Shown one piece after another: positions 23,695-34,558 of a stretch of DNA of 64,000 nt. The notes below the pieces were generated by a model. That model was given only the letters and a program-made list of their open reading frames with translations. It did no database searches and was not told the DNA's origin. Source of the stretch: Anoplolepis gracilipes (taxonomy: Eukaryota > Arthropoda > Insecta > Hymenoptera > Formicidae). The position numbers were made by a program, and so were the translations under genes. The first letter of the stretch is position 1. The number at the start of each line of letters is the position of its first letter. The stretch spans positions 2,714,501-2,778,500 of the forward strand of contig NC_132975.1 in NCBI RefSeq assembly GCF_047496725.1, written 5' to 3'.

Positions 23695-24360
23695 ATATTG
23701 TAATATTGCTGTAATTGTAACTGAAATATTTGTGCTGTATGAGTTCTATTAAAAATATTAAAACAAATAATAATAGATAATAAATAATAAATAAAAATAA
23801 AAAAATAAAAAATCTTTTTATTATATAATATTTGTCAATTATTTTGAATGTTTTTAAAATTGAACTTTTTATCAACGTAACAAATAATTAATTTTTTGGT
23901 AAAGGATATGTTAAAAGACAAATTAATTTATTGATACAAATTTTTAATTCTATTATTACAGGATATTCACGATTTTCACGACTGATATTCGTTTTGCTTT
24001 TTGTCTTGTCCTGGTGGCAAACATACGCAATAGCGTATTTGTACGAGCAAAAAACGTTGGTGCTGAGCCGTTTTTTTGCACATAATAATTTTAATATCTA
24101 TAATAGAAAAGATTATATTTTTTGCCAGAAAATATCGGCTTTTACCATTGATGGTTTTCTATCCAAGAAAGTGAAATTTTGCCCCAACTTTGGTTTTTAT
24201 ATATCATTCAGTATTAATAATGTTAAAAACAGATAATAATATAAAGAACAGATCAAAAATAAGTTTATGTAACGATCAACTAAAACGCAGTCACAAAAAC
24301 AATGTTTCAGTTGTAAGTATGTTATGAAATAATAAAGAAACAAAAAACAGAAACTTACGT

Positions 24361-25325
24361 TGTAACAGTGCACCTTTCCCGACGTCTCGGACAAGTTCGT
24401 CGATTCCAGGATTCGGGAAAAGGGAAAGACTCCAATTGACGAGAACGGGATCATTGATAACAAATGTTTTATTAAGCTTAGTATTTACATGTGGTAGGGG
24501 TCGTGTGCTATTTACATGTGTGATTGTGTACGTGTGATGTGCGTGTATGAGTGCGTGGGGGTGAGAGTGTAGGTAGGCGTGAGCGCAAGCGGGCGTGTTC
24601 GGCAAGCGGTACGGGTGCAAGCGGTTAGCGATACGGTTGGTTACAGGTATAAGCGGTGCGCATCACAAGCGGGTGGCGAGTATCTACAAGCTAAGGTGGC
24701 GCGGGTTGCGAGCGGTTCGTAGTACGTGCGAGTATCTACAAGCTAAGGTGGCGCGGGTTACGAGCGGGTCGCCGTACAATGCGAGTATCTACAAGCTAGG
24801 CGGCACGGGTTGCGAGCGGTTCGCAACGCGGTTATTTACAGGTGGTGCGGTGCGTGTCGCAATCGGTTTCGCGTTACAAGCAGGCCGCTGGGCGGCGATC
24901 AGGCGCGCTCGTCTTCGGTCTCCGGGAACACCCGGCAGGAGAAGAGGACACCCTTTTCCCAGATCGACGGTTGATCGGGATCGCGGCCGCCGGGAACACC
25001 CGGCAGAAGGAGAGAACACCCTCCTTCCGGATCGCGCGGTCGAGAGCGGAGTCGGTCACCGGGAACATCCGGCAGGAGAAGAGAACACCCTTCCGGATCG
25101 ACGGTCAGGAACTCGAGGAGAGGCTTGAATCTAGTTGCTGGCTTCGCTTCGGAGCTTAACTCTGAGACTCTTGCCCGTCGGATTCAGGATCAGAACAGAT
25201 GTCTGGTCGTCGGTCGGTCGGGCTTATATACCCGGGAGCTTTCCCTGTCTCTCGTCTCATTTGAGAGAGAGGGGGTTCCCAGTGGCGTGCGCGATTGTCG
25301 CGCGGTAGGGAGGGCGCGCATGAAT
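24361..25325 (-). mobile_element. LTR-like GC-rich block with minisatellites
   Basis: Read on the minus strand, this has a TATATAAG box at 25223-25230, an AATAAA near 24470, and ends CACTGTTACA at 24361, matching U3-R-U5 order of an LTR. Internal tandem repeats lie at 24676-24840 (unit about 54 bp, containing GAGTATCTACAAGCTA) and 24920-25110 (unit about 65-80 bp, containing GGGAACACCCGGCAG). No target duplication was identified, so the right edge is approximate. No protein is recognised. Confidence 0.4.
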
Positions 25326-25665
25326 TAAAAACTTTATTATTAGATTGATTTCAATTCTTTTAAACTCAAGAGTGATTAGTGTGTTTATTAATTAAAACAA
25401 AAATATCTTTGCTTAAAGTTGTATGTATATATTTTAGTGTTATATTTTAATTATTTTTCTAGTTTATGTATTTTTAAAGTTTATACATTTTGATGTTATT
25501 TTAGTATTACATATTAATTATTTTGCCAGTTTATTTTATTAAATAAAGTCCAAGATATTAAGGATCGTAATTCATCATACTTTTTTCACTTACTGTAACT
25601 TTTTCGACCCTTAAGGGGATCCTAAACGCACGGACGAACTCCGACGAGATAGCGCCATCATTTCA

Positions 25666-25862
25666 GCGGAATTAAAATTGTCGATAAATTACCAACAATT
25701 TTAATTCCGCCTTTTACCGACATGCATAATTGCGATAGATGTCGTAAAAAACAATTTCTCATTGTGTTCACGGGTGCGGGGACAGGCTTTTTCCGCTAAC
25801 AGTGTCATTCTATCTCGTTCAATTAGTGACAAAGATAGAATGACGCTGTCAGCGCTTTTCTC
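25666..25862. repeat. Two small hairpins
   Basis: First: GCGGAATTAAAATTG (25666-25680) and its exact inverse (25696-25710) with a 15-base loop. Second: arms 25786-25817 and 25831-25862 (CAGTGTCATTCTATCT / AGATAGAATGACGCTG). Both look like fold-back remnants. The rest of 25330-26270 is AT-rich with no gene seen. Confidence 0.65.
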
Positions 25863-26328
25863 TTTCTGATACACACCCAATATGTTGAAATCAGACAATA
25901 TTTTTTTCCAATGTATCATCTCATACGCGTATGTAAACGTCGATGATAGGAAAATATAAATGTGTTTGACTTTTTTACGTAAATTGAACACAATTTATAT
26001 TGTTTACATTGACACATATATATATGTTGTCATACATATTAAGCGCGAATAACATGTAGTTATTCGTGTATATATACATATAACATTTATTTGTGCATAT
26101 ACAGAGTGGTTTACATAAATCGACAATATTCTGTATATATATGCATATGTTACACATACGTATCTGTATATATGTATTAGAGCCTAGACAGAGATTGGAC
26201 AGCAAATTGAATGTTTTTAATAATAATTTTTTTTTATATATTTTAATGTATTTTTTAATAAATAAATTTTTTAGTAGGTAATATGAGTAGAACGACCAAA
26301 CTAGCCAATAAATTCTTTATTTAATATT

Positions 26329-26368
26329 ACGACGTTTCGACCATTTGTGGTCCTTTTTAAGTGTCACT
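26329..26368 (-). ncRNA. Hammerhead-like remnant in the PLE terminal repeat
   Basis: On the minus strand the repeat contains a stem (GGACCA..TGGTC) followed by GAAACGTC, as in the 3' part of the hammerhead ribozymes found in PLE terminal repeats. The CUGAUGA core segment is replaced by ACTTAAAA here (ACTTGAAAA in the other repeats). Matching sites lie at 32098-32143 (plus) and about 59026-59068 (minus). Probably a decayed, non-cleaving ribozyme; folding was not computed. Confidence 0.35.
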
Positions 26369-26639
26369 ATAATGAATAACAAATTAATAATAAATTAAGC
26401 ATAGAAGATAAACGCGACAAAATCGATCAAAGATAAATTAATTAACTTAGTACATACATTCGAGTGAAACAAAGATGTATAACAATGTATTGTACAAGTG
26501 GAAGGTAATTAAAACATTTCGCTGTTATAAATATTAATAAGACGAACCAACAAGTGACGAAACACGTCTTGTCAAAACAAATCTTAAAACTGAACTGTCG
26601 ATTTTTTAAAAAACATTTTAAACGACCTTTATTATCTTG

Positions 26640-27055
26640 TCATAAATATTATTTAGATTTTCTGTGTCTCTCTGTAAATTTATTGTGTTGTTGTTAAATT
26701 TCTTGATAAAAAACATTTCGGCTATTTCTCTCTTTTTTACAAATTTCTCGTTGTGTAAAATATCTGGGCTATCCTATTCAAATTCATGTCCGAATTCTGA
26801 TCTATGTTTACTAATTACGGATTGACACGAAGGATGCAATTTAATATTTTTAAAATGTTCTTTAAGCCGTGTGCGTAAATGTCTTTTAGTTTGACTTATG
26901 TAAAACGCATCACAATTCTTACAGCAAATTTTATATACGACATTAGTTTTATTATCAATGTGTAACATATCTTTGCCACGTTTTATCAATGTGTTAAGCT
27001 TATTAGTTACTATCGACGCAACATTGAAACCGGTATCACGTATTGACCGGCGCAA
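26640..27055 (-). pseudogene. PLE GIY-YIG endonuclease domain, broken
   Basis: The C-terminal endonuclease module of Penelope-like elements nicks DNA to prime reverse transcription. It is visible as VVYKICCKNCDAFYISQT followed by the RLKEHFKNIK block; the usual YIGQT reads YISQT here (YIGQT in the second copy at 59.6 kb). An in-frame TAG at 26774-26776 replaces the Trp seen in that second copy (HEFEWDS). It joins the RT piece through a frameshift near 27030. Reading continues in frame past the stop to about 26640. Confidence 0.75.
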
Positions 27056-27990
27056 ACACGTACTAAAATCCTTAACATAAGGTAGTTACATAAAAATGGT
27101 GTTCGGCTGTAATTTTTCGTAGATTCATGAGTATTAGTGGTTTTACGGTTTTTTAGAACATTAATCCTTTTTTGGATGTGTCGCTCAACAAATTGTTCAG
27201 GGAAACAATTATTACGTAACTTTTTACGAACTATATTTATATTCTCTTTGTGGAATCTGGCATCCGAGAGCAATAAGGCGTGATCAACGAGATTATATAT
27301 AGTATTTATTTTATACTTCGTTGGGTGGTTAGAATGAAAGTTGATGTTTCTTTCCGACCATATAGGCTTCCTAAACCAGTTAGTTATAAGTGTTGTCGAC
27401 ATAATCGTTGTATTTAAAAAACTAATGGAATTGTTATGTTCTATTTCAAAGGTAAATTTCAATCGAGGGTGAAAATTATTAAAGGTCTCTACCATCTCAT
27501 CTATAACTGTGCGCGGAACTACTGCAAAAATGTCGTCAACATATCGATAATAGGCGGCGACGTTAAAACCTAAAGAATGTAGACAATGTGACTCTAGGTC
27601 ATCCATGACTATCTCGGCTAAAATCGGGGATAAGGGAAAACCCATTGGACTTCCAAAGATTTGTTCATAAAAATGGCCATTAAAATTAAAACTGGTCGAG
27701 TCCAAAATTAATTCAATTATATGTAAAAATTGAGAGAGAGTAAAGCTCATGACGGAAGTAATGTCTTTCCAACGTTTCTTGATGGCACTCAAAACTAAAT
27801 CCTTAGAGATATTAGTAAATAGAGAACTCACGTCCAATGAGATCATCAAATCCTTGTTATCGATAATAGTATCCTTGATCTTAGTGGAAAAGGACCAACC
27901 GTCCTTAATATGTGAGGCTGGCTTTTTAATTAATCTATGTATGTCATGTATGTATGTGGAGGGGTGGGAGTCTATTGACCACGTCACCAA
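27010..27990 (-). pseudogene. PLE reverse transcriptase, C-terminal two thirds
   Basis: RT domain of a Penelope-like element. Motif A is MISLDVSSLFTNI, motif B GSPMGFPLSPILAEI, motif C YYRYVDDIFAV with both catalytic Asp intact, and a following block is FEIEHNNSISFLNTTI. The N-terminal part of the same RT is at 31765-31297, on the far side of the inserted P element. The frame shifts before the endonuclease. No ATG is meaningful here because the piece is internal. Confidence 0.8.
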
Positions 27991-28056
27991 TTGGCCAGTT
28001 TAAAATAAGACTCTCTTGGTTAATCATTGCTGATGACCCTAGGCATCGGTCGATAT

Positions 28057-31000
28057 TAGAGAGCCTATAATCAGAATGGCGACATCAGGAGAGGTCTGCC
28101 ATTTTTCCAACGAAATTGTGCGAGGAAGAAAGAAATATGCAAAAAAGAGAAAGAAATGTGCGAAAGAGACAGAGACATATGCAGTCTGTCTGTAACTCTG
28201 TCATCTGTCAGTGAGGTTAAGATTTTCTGTTAATAATATATTGATTGTCTAAATCTAAATTACAAAATTTTTACAAAATGGTTGGCTGTACAATTCCTTT
28301 TTGTAATAATTCCGCACAGAAGGGATATAACATGAAAATGTTACCAACAAATATACAACGCCGAAATCAATGGATTAATAATATTAATAATAAATACCCA
28401 AACTGGACACCAAGCAAAAATTCATATTTATGCGAGGTAAAATTACTTGTTAATGAATATTTATGTTATAATATATTGTTTAATTAATTATTGTATTGAT
28501 AGGTACATTTTGAACCTGAAATGTGGGAAAAGAGGAGGATCGATGGAAAAAAAAAATTAAAACCAAACGCAGTGCCAACTATATTTGAATATTTTCAAAA
28601 AGAAAAACTACATTTTTATATTAATAATGAGAAATCTAATCTTGATATTATTGAGCAAGAACTTGTTAATGAAGAAAATCAAATTATAATAAATGATAAA
28701 CAGGTAAAGTAAAATATGATAGAATATGTACACAAAATAAAAAAAAGTATATATTTAAATATTATATATATATATTTTTTTTTAGATAATGCATGATAAA
28801 ATCAAGGTAAAGGAAAAAAATAATTCAGAAGAGATAATTAAGAAACTATAATTTAATTTATATCGTGTAAATAAAAGATATAAGATGATAAGTTTAAAAT
28901 TAAGAAGACTTGAAGAACAAATGAAGAATGATAAGTATAGAAAAGTTTTAAAAGAAGTTTTTAAAGATGATTAAATCAATGCTTTATTAAAAAGAACACA
29001 AAGAACAAAATATTGGTCCAATGAGACCATTAAAAATGCGCTTAGATTTAGATTAACTTGTGGTACTAGTGGTTACGAAAAACTTTTTCGACAAAAAATA
29101 TCACTTCCAAGTTTGCGCACCTTACAACGAAGAATAGAAAATTTGAAGTTTGAGAGTGGTATTTCAAACGAAATGTTTGATTTTTTAAAATTGAAGGTAA
29201 ATTCTTTTCAAGATATCGATAAAGAATGTGGACTTGTTCTTGATGAGATGAATATAAGTCCAAAGTATGTTTATGATTCTTCAACAAAAACATTACTTGG
29301 AAATATAACTCTTTCACATGAAGAAGGTATAGCAACACATGCTCTAACGTTTATGCTAACGGGCATAGCTAAGCGATGGAAGCATGTTGTAGGTTATTTT
29401 TATACAGGTGATTCATTTAATGGAGAAACTGTTAAAAATATTATATTTCAGATAATTCAAAAAGCTGAAGAAATTGGTCTTCATGTAAATTATATAACTT
29501 CTGACATGGGTCCTGGAAATGGTAAAATATGGAAATGTTGTGGAATCAATGTGGGACGGCATTCTGATGTTAGAAATTGTATGTCACATCCCTACGCTTT
29601 AGATAGATTTTTATATTTTATCGCAGATATACCACATCTTCTAAAAAATTTAAAAGAAGCCTTAGTTTCCAATGGGTTTTTCATCTTGCCAGATGAATTT
29701 GTTCAAAAATACAACTTACCATCTAATAGAGTAGAGATTACACATTTTAATGAATTAATTGAGTTTCAAAAAGACCTGGAATTTCTCCTTACACCTAGAT
29801 TACAATATAATGATGTTAATTGTACTAATAATTACAATAAAATGCGTGTAAACAAAGCAAAAAATGTTTTCTCAACCCATGTCAGTAGTTCCTTACAATT
29901 TTTATCAAATGAAAATTATAAACCGGAATTTCGCACTACTGCATGGTTTGTTAAACAAATATCTAAATGGTTCTCATTAATGACTTCTAGATCATGCTGT
30001 ACAGCATTAGGTATTAAGAACAAAAAAATATATGATAATAGTATCTCTTTTCTTCATGAAATAATTGATCTCTTTAAAAAAATAAAAATAGGTGAAAAAG
30101 GAATATTTAAACCTGTACAAAGAGGAATCATACTTTCTACAACATCAATTGTTAATTTGGTACAATATCTTTTAAACGAATGCAATTTTGAATTTGTTTT
30201 GACTGGTCGTCTTACGCAAGACTGCATAGAAAATCTGTTCTCACTTTTGCGCCATAAAAATGTAATTTTAGATCCTTTACAATTTAAAAATAATTTAAAA
30301 CTTATTGCCATAAGTATGTTTACAAAACCAATATTAACGGGAAATTATGAAATTGATGATAGTGAACATCTTTCTGGTTTTCTAGAATATTTAAAATCCA
30401 AAAAAGATAATGTACCTAATCCTTCACCTACATCTAATGGATCCTTACAATCTCCTACAATCATAGATCAAATTCCTTTGTTTGATAATAGTGCAATAAA
30501 AGAATATAATAATATAGAGATGAATTGCTTATATAATGTTGCAGGATATTGTTTGGCATCTATTAAAAAAACATGTATTACATGCTCTGTTTGCATGCAA
30601 TCTGTTGGTTCTAAAACGCCATTAAATTTTAAATTTTCTGAACTTGTAAGAATTAAATGTTATAATGCAAATAGTCTTTATTTTGTTAATAAGCCAACAT
30701 TTCAAGTTTTTTTACAATTAGAAAATATTTTTAGACATTACAGTCCTTATTTTCAAAAAATGCGTAATGTAAATTTACATAATTTTTTAGTTGAGAAATT
30801 TAATTATGTTTCTACACAATACATTCCAGACTGTCATAAATTGCGTTTTAAGTTATTTTCCAAATTTGCAACGGTACGTTTAAAATTTAAAAATAAGCGT
30901 AAAATTATATTAAGTAATCGAAAATATGACAGTAAATCTATGGCGATGCATTATTCTTTTAAATGAGTTTAGTTTATCTTTTTTTCAGTTTTAAATAAGT

Positions 31001-31299
31001 TTTGTTTATGTATTTTTAGTTTCAAATGTGATTTGAGTTTATCTATTTTTTTGTTTCAAATGAGTTTATCTATTTTTATATAATATAAACATATGTTTTT
31101 TAACAATGTGCAAAAAATAACATGTGATATATAATTTTATATATATATTTATTTATTTCCTATTTTAATTTTTAATTTAAACACTGTTTACTTATTAATA
31201 CAAAATTTAGATAAGTTTGAAAACCTGGCGGCAATGGAAAATGGCGGACCAATCAGAAAGTGGCACCCAGTTGTCGCCACTCTGATTATAGACTCTCTA
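28057..31299 (+). mobile_element. P-superfamily DNA transposon, 3.24 kb
   Basis: The terminal inverted repeats run TAGAGAGYCTATAATCAG and on to RTGGCGAC (28057-28083 and 31273-31299). They are flanked by an exact 8-bp duplication, GTCGATAT (28049-28056 and 31300-31307), the length diagnostic of P elements. The element encodes one THAP transposase on the plus strand. It is inserted in the RT gene of the Penelope-like element. 30967-31272 is AT-rich 3' UTR and subterminal DNA. Confidence 0.9.
28278..30966 (+). pseudogene. P-type THAP transposase, spliced, two in-frame stops
   Basis: Proposed exons are 28278-28436, 28503-28703 and 28786-30966, with GT..AG introns. The first junction rebuilds the THAP finger (MVGCTIPFCNN .. 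NSYLCEVHFEP). The long exon holds the catalytic blocks LDEMNISPKY (first Asp), YITSDMGPGN (second Asp), DIPHLLKNLKEAL and RLTQDCIENLFSLLR (catalytic Asp/Glu). These features match THAP9/P transposase, a GTP-dependent excision/integration enzyme. Two in-frame TAA codons (28849-28851 and 28972-28974) lie between the THAP and HTH parts; from 29113 on the frame is open for 617 codons. Either the copy is recently dead, or an unrecognised intron removes the stops, which P elements' regulated splicing makes conceivable. Confidence 0.8.
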
Positions 31300-31765
31300 G
31301 TCGATATAAATGGCTGTGGTCAATCGTGACGTGGTCAAACGGGACGCTCCCATGTGAGAGACGTTATACAAGGGGCTACCAACAGACGAAACAATAACTC
31401 TTAAAGGAAATCTTGGTTTATGGATCTTGGGTAGACCAGCGAGATAGATTACCGTTGGTACACCTAAGATGTTTGTAAGTTGTTTCATCAATCAATTCAT
31501 TATCAAACCATGATTTTAATAGTGTATTTATCTTATTCGTAAGCGGTTTAATTGGATCTTTATTTATCTTTCTGTAGGTAAATTCATCATTCAATAACAA
31601 TTCCATTTGTAGCAAATAATCAGTCTTATTCATTACCACAGTGGCCTGACCTTTGTCAGCCTTGGTGACTAAAATGTCTTTATTGTCAAATAAAAACTTT
31701 TTTGAACGTGAAAAAGCACCAAGAATATGCTTGTCGACATAACTTATATGTTTTTTCGAACTCAA
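31297..31765 (-). pseudogene. PLE reverse transcriptase, N-terminal part
   Basis: Carries VTKADKGQATVVMNKTDYL and, after a frame change near 31420, AGLPKIHKPRFPLRVIVSS, both characteristic N-terminal PLE-RT blocks (KADKG and GLPKIHK..PLRPIVS). It ends at the P-element insertion. Together with 27990-27010 it accounts for a nearly full RT. Confidence 0.75.
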
Positions 31766-32260
31766 AAATCTCTGGAGTGTATTAGCAACAGAAATTCTCG
31801 TTGTTTCTAAAAAAACCGTGGAAATCTTATCTGAACAATAAAGGTCGTTTAAAATGTTTTTTAAAAAATCGACAGTTCAGTTTTAAGATTTGTTTTGACA
31901 AGACGTGTTTCGTCACTTGTTGGTTCGTTTTATTAATATTTACAACAGCGAAATGTTTTAATTACCTTCCACTTGTACAATACATTGTTATACATCTTTG
32001 TTTCACTCGAATGTATGTACTAAGTTAATTTGTCTTTGATCGATTTTGTCGCGTTTATCTTCTGTGCTTAATTTATTATTAATTTGTTATTCATTATAGT
32101 GACACTTGAAAAGGACCACAACCAAATGGTCGAAACATCGTAATATTAAATAAAGAATTTATTGGCTAGTTTGGTCGTTCTACTCATATTACCTACTATT
32201 AACTAGATACTAGCGATTTTGATCTAATAATTTAAAATAAATTTTTTAATAAATGTTTTT

Positions 32261-32340
32261 TAATAAATATTTTTCATATAATTTTTTACTATTATATATA
32301 TATACATAGTAAAAAAAATTATATGAAAAATATTTATTAA
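32261..32340. repeat. AT hairpin next to the Polinton insertion site
   Basis: TAATAAATATTTTTCATATA (32261-32280) and its inverse at 32321-32340 flank a (TA)n loop. The palindrome is nearly perfect and lies about 100 bp from the Polinton left end. Confidence 0.7.
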
Positions 32341-32440
32341 ACATTCAATTTGCTCGTATTCTATGTCGGCCACCACTTCCGAACACAAAATAGATAATTA
32401 TTACTAAATATATATATATGTAATTGCAATTTCATATAAT

Positions 32441-33663
32441 AGTAGATATATATAGAGAGTTCTAATCCAGGGATCTGAGGGGGGGTGAGGTAAGCGGGGG
32501 GGACGAGGCGAGGTACCTCGCCCCCCCCGCACTGACGGGGGGGGGGGGGGGGGGAGTCCCCCTCAATCGCGGGGGGAAGGGGCAAATGTCCCCCTAGACT
32601 GAGGGGGAAGGGGGAGGTACCAAATGCCCCACCCCCCAGATTAAGGGGGGAGGGTGGTACCAAACATCCCCTGATTGAGAGGGGGATGGGGGAGGGGGAG
32701 GGGGGGCATACATATGGTTCCGCACGTGGAGGGAGTGTCCTCTCCGAAAGACTGCGGAGGTCTGACGGTGAGAGAGAGGAATGTCAACTGTTATAGATAA
32801 AATAATCACCCCACTCTGTTTATTCATAATGTATATTTGCAATAAATAATTACGTTCGCAACGCGGTAGAGGGAGACGGTGCGATAGACGTCCGCAACGT
32901 GGTAGAGGGAGACGGTGCGATAGACGTTCGCAACGTGGTAGAGGGAGACGATGCGATAGACGTTCGCAACGTGGTAGAGGGAGACGGTGCGATAGACGTT
33001 CGCAACGTGGTAGAGGGAGACGATGCGATAGACGTTCGCAACGTGGTAGAGGGAGACGGTGCGATAGACGTTCGCAACGTGGTAGAGGGAGACGGTGCGA
33101 TAGACGTTCGCAACGTGGTAGAGGGAGACGGTGCGATAGACGTTCGCAACGTGGTAGAGGGAGACGATGCGATAGACGTTCGCAACGTGGTAGAGGGAGA
33201 CGGTGCGATAGACGTTCGCAACGTGGTAGAGGGAGACGGTGCGATAGACGTTCGCAACGTGGTAGAGGGAGACGATGCGATAGACGTTCGCAACGTGGTA
33301 GAGGGAGACGGTGCGATAGACGTTCGCAACGTGGTAGAGGGAGACGGTGCGATAGACGTTCGCAACGTGGTAGAGGGAGACGGTGCGATAGACGTTCGCA
33401 ACGTGGTAGAGGGAGACGATGCGATAGACGTTCTATATAGCGTAGGACAAGGAGAGTATGACGTGGTGTGAGAAGGAAAGCGCTGTATGTGTATGACAAG
33501 GGAGTGCATGATGATAGGAAAAGGAGGGCATGATGGTAAGAAAAGGAGAGCATGATGGTAGGAAAAGGAGATATAGGTGTGAGAGAAAAGAATAGAGATG
33601 AAGAAGGATAGCGAGAAGGAGAGCGTGTTATGGGGTGCGAGAGAAAGAATAGAGAGGAAGGAG
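32441..33663 (+). repeat. Polinton left terminal inverted repeat
   Basis: Inverted copy of 49222-50110. From the tip inwards: a G-rich block of about 260 bp (32470-32710, runs of G), a short unique segment, a 36-bp tandem array (32853-33428, 16 units) and an A/G-rich tract. Open frames of 400 codons (minus) and 190 codons (plus) traverse it only because the unit is a multiple of three. The inner, non-repeated A/G-rich tail runs on to about 33780. Confidence 0.9.
32853..33428. repeat. 36-bp tandem array, 16 units
   Basis: The unit begins CGTTCGCAACGTGGTAGAGG and ends GCGATAGA. Units differ mainly at one site (GACGGTGCG or GACGATGCG); the A variant is in units 3, 5, 9, 12 and 16 counted from the outer side. 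The right arm carries 7 units in inverted orientation. Confidence 0.9.
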
Positions 33664-33863
33664 AGCACGCATGGTGAGAAAAGGACAGCGATATAGACGT
33701 AGGACAAGGAGAGTATGATGTGTAAGGAAAGGAGAGAGCACGATGGTAAGGAAAGAAGGTGACAAGTAAAAGAAATATATAAATGTATAAAAATTCCAAA
33801 TTTATTTAAAATTAAAAAAATTTAATTACAGAATATAGAAAATAATACTTGAACTATAGTTTT

Positions 33864-34385
33864 TTAATGTAAATATGGGTTGATTGAACCTTCATGATGA
33901 TGATTCGACCACCAATTGAATATTTTAAATACATTTTGTAAAGCGCAATTTCGTACATGTCTATCGCAACGCAGAGTAGCATCTAATTTATCTAAAGCAG
34001 GAACGTCATCATAGTCGTTATCCAATGTCTCGATAATAAGACCGATTCTCGCATCGTCTTCCAGTAAATTCGCCAACCATTCTCGTTTTTCATGTCCTTT
34101 GACATACACTCGAGAAGATGTATCTTTCAACGTCACAGCCTCAGTGATTAAACGTTTAGCCATGTAGTATGGAACGTTCCCATCTTCCCATTGCAGATTA
34201 TGATGTTTTCCAACCAACCATGCAACCTGAGATCTCTCAGACCTCGTGAGCAAACGAAATGGTGTAAGACTCGTAAAAATATAATGAGAGAGTACAGATC
34301 CCTTCGTCAAAATCGCAATTTCTTTCACGATAAACTTTCCTCCAACGATAAATCCTTGAAGATCCACAAACGTTGGCACAACCAT
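33864..34385 (-). CDS. Polinton DLQGF-family protein, exonuclease-like fold? (173 aa)
   Basis: ATG at 34385; last gene of the minus-strand capsid block, about 170 bp after the major capsid gene. It opens PTFVDLQGFIVGGKFIVKEI, predicted as two beta strands with an Asp at the end of the first. It has VYVKGHEKREWLANLL in the middle and a Cys/His pattern plus CALQNVFKIFNWW at the end. The arrangement resembles the start of RNase H/DEDD exonucleases (DxE motif), but the second acidic residue is Gln here, so enzymatic activity is doubtful. I have seen similar insect proteins but do not know an assigned function. No signal peptide or membrane helix. Confidence 0.6.
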   Translation of the reverse strand: MVVPTFVDLQGFIVGGKFIVKEIAILTKGSVLSHYIFTSLTPFRLLTRSERSQVAWLVGKHHNLQWEDGNVPYYMAKRLITEAVTLKDTSSRVYVKGHEKREWLANLLEDDARIGLIIETLDNDYDDVPALDKLDATLRCDRHVRNCALQNVFKIFNWWSNHHHEGSINPYLH

Positions 34386-34558
34386 AATGAAGAGATATTA
34401 GCGAGAACTACGACGACGAACGACTGACGTTAACCATCGAGTATCGCAAGTTTTTATGTTATATGATCCGGTATGCGATTCTCCAATTTCGTTTACAGAA
34501 GAATCAAACGTTGGTTGGTTGGTTGGCTGATAAGACGAGCGTTCCTGCTAGTGTTGAT

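Larger units (their letters stand above)
26273..32216 (-). mobile_element. Penelope-like retroelement with inverted terminal repeats
   Basis: Minus-strand element with PLE-type RT followed by a GIY-YIG endonuclease. Its two terminal repeats (26273-26632 and 31844-32216) are in inverted orientation, as is known for PLE pseudo-LTRs. Both share TAGTAGGTAATATGAGTAG at the outer edge and GGTCGTTTAAAATG at the inner edge. The element is interrupted by the P element at 28057-31299. AT-rich sequences outside both ends are themselves partly inverted (AGCAAATTGAATG at 26198; CATTCAATTTGCT at 32342). Confidence 0.85.

Noticed and set aside
23931..24236. 101-codon frame with a hydrophobic N-terminus
   Set aside because: AT-rich surroundings, no homologous copy or domain, first residues not clearly a signal peptide; insufficient support for a gene.
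32853..33428. Regular 36-bp repeats considered as a CRISPR-like array
   Set aside because: Units are contiguous without spacers and lie in the inverted terminal repeat of a eukaryotic Polinton.
32594..33799. 401-codon frame with 12-residue repeats (CERLSHRLPLPR)
   Set aside because: It runs through the terminal-repeat array because the unit is 36 bp. The same DNA is open on the other strand, and the array length differs between the arms.
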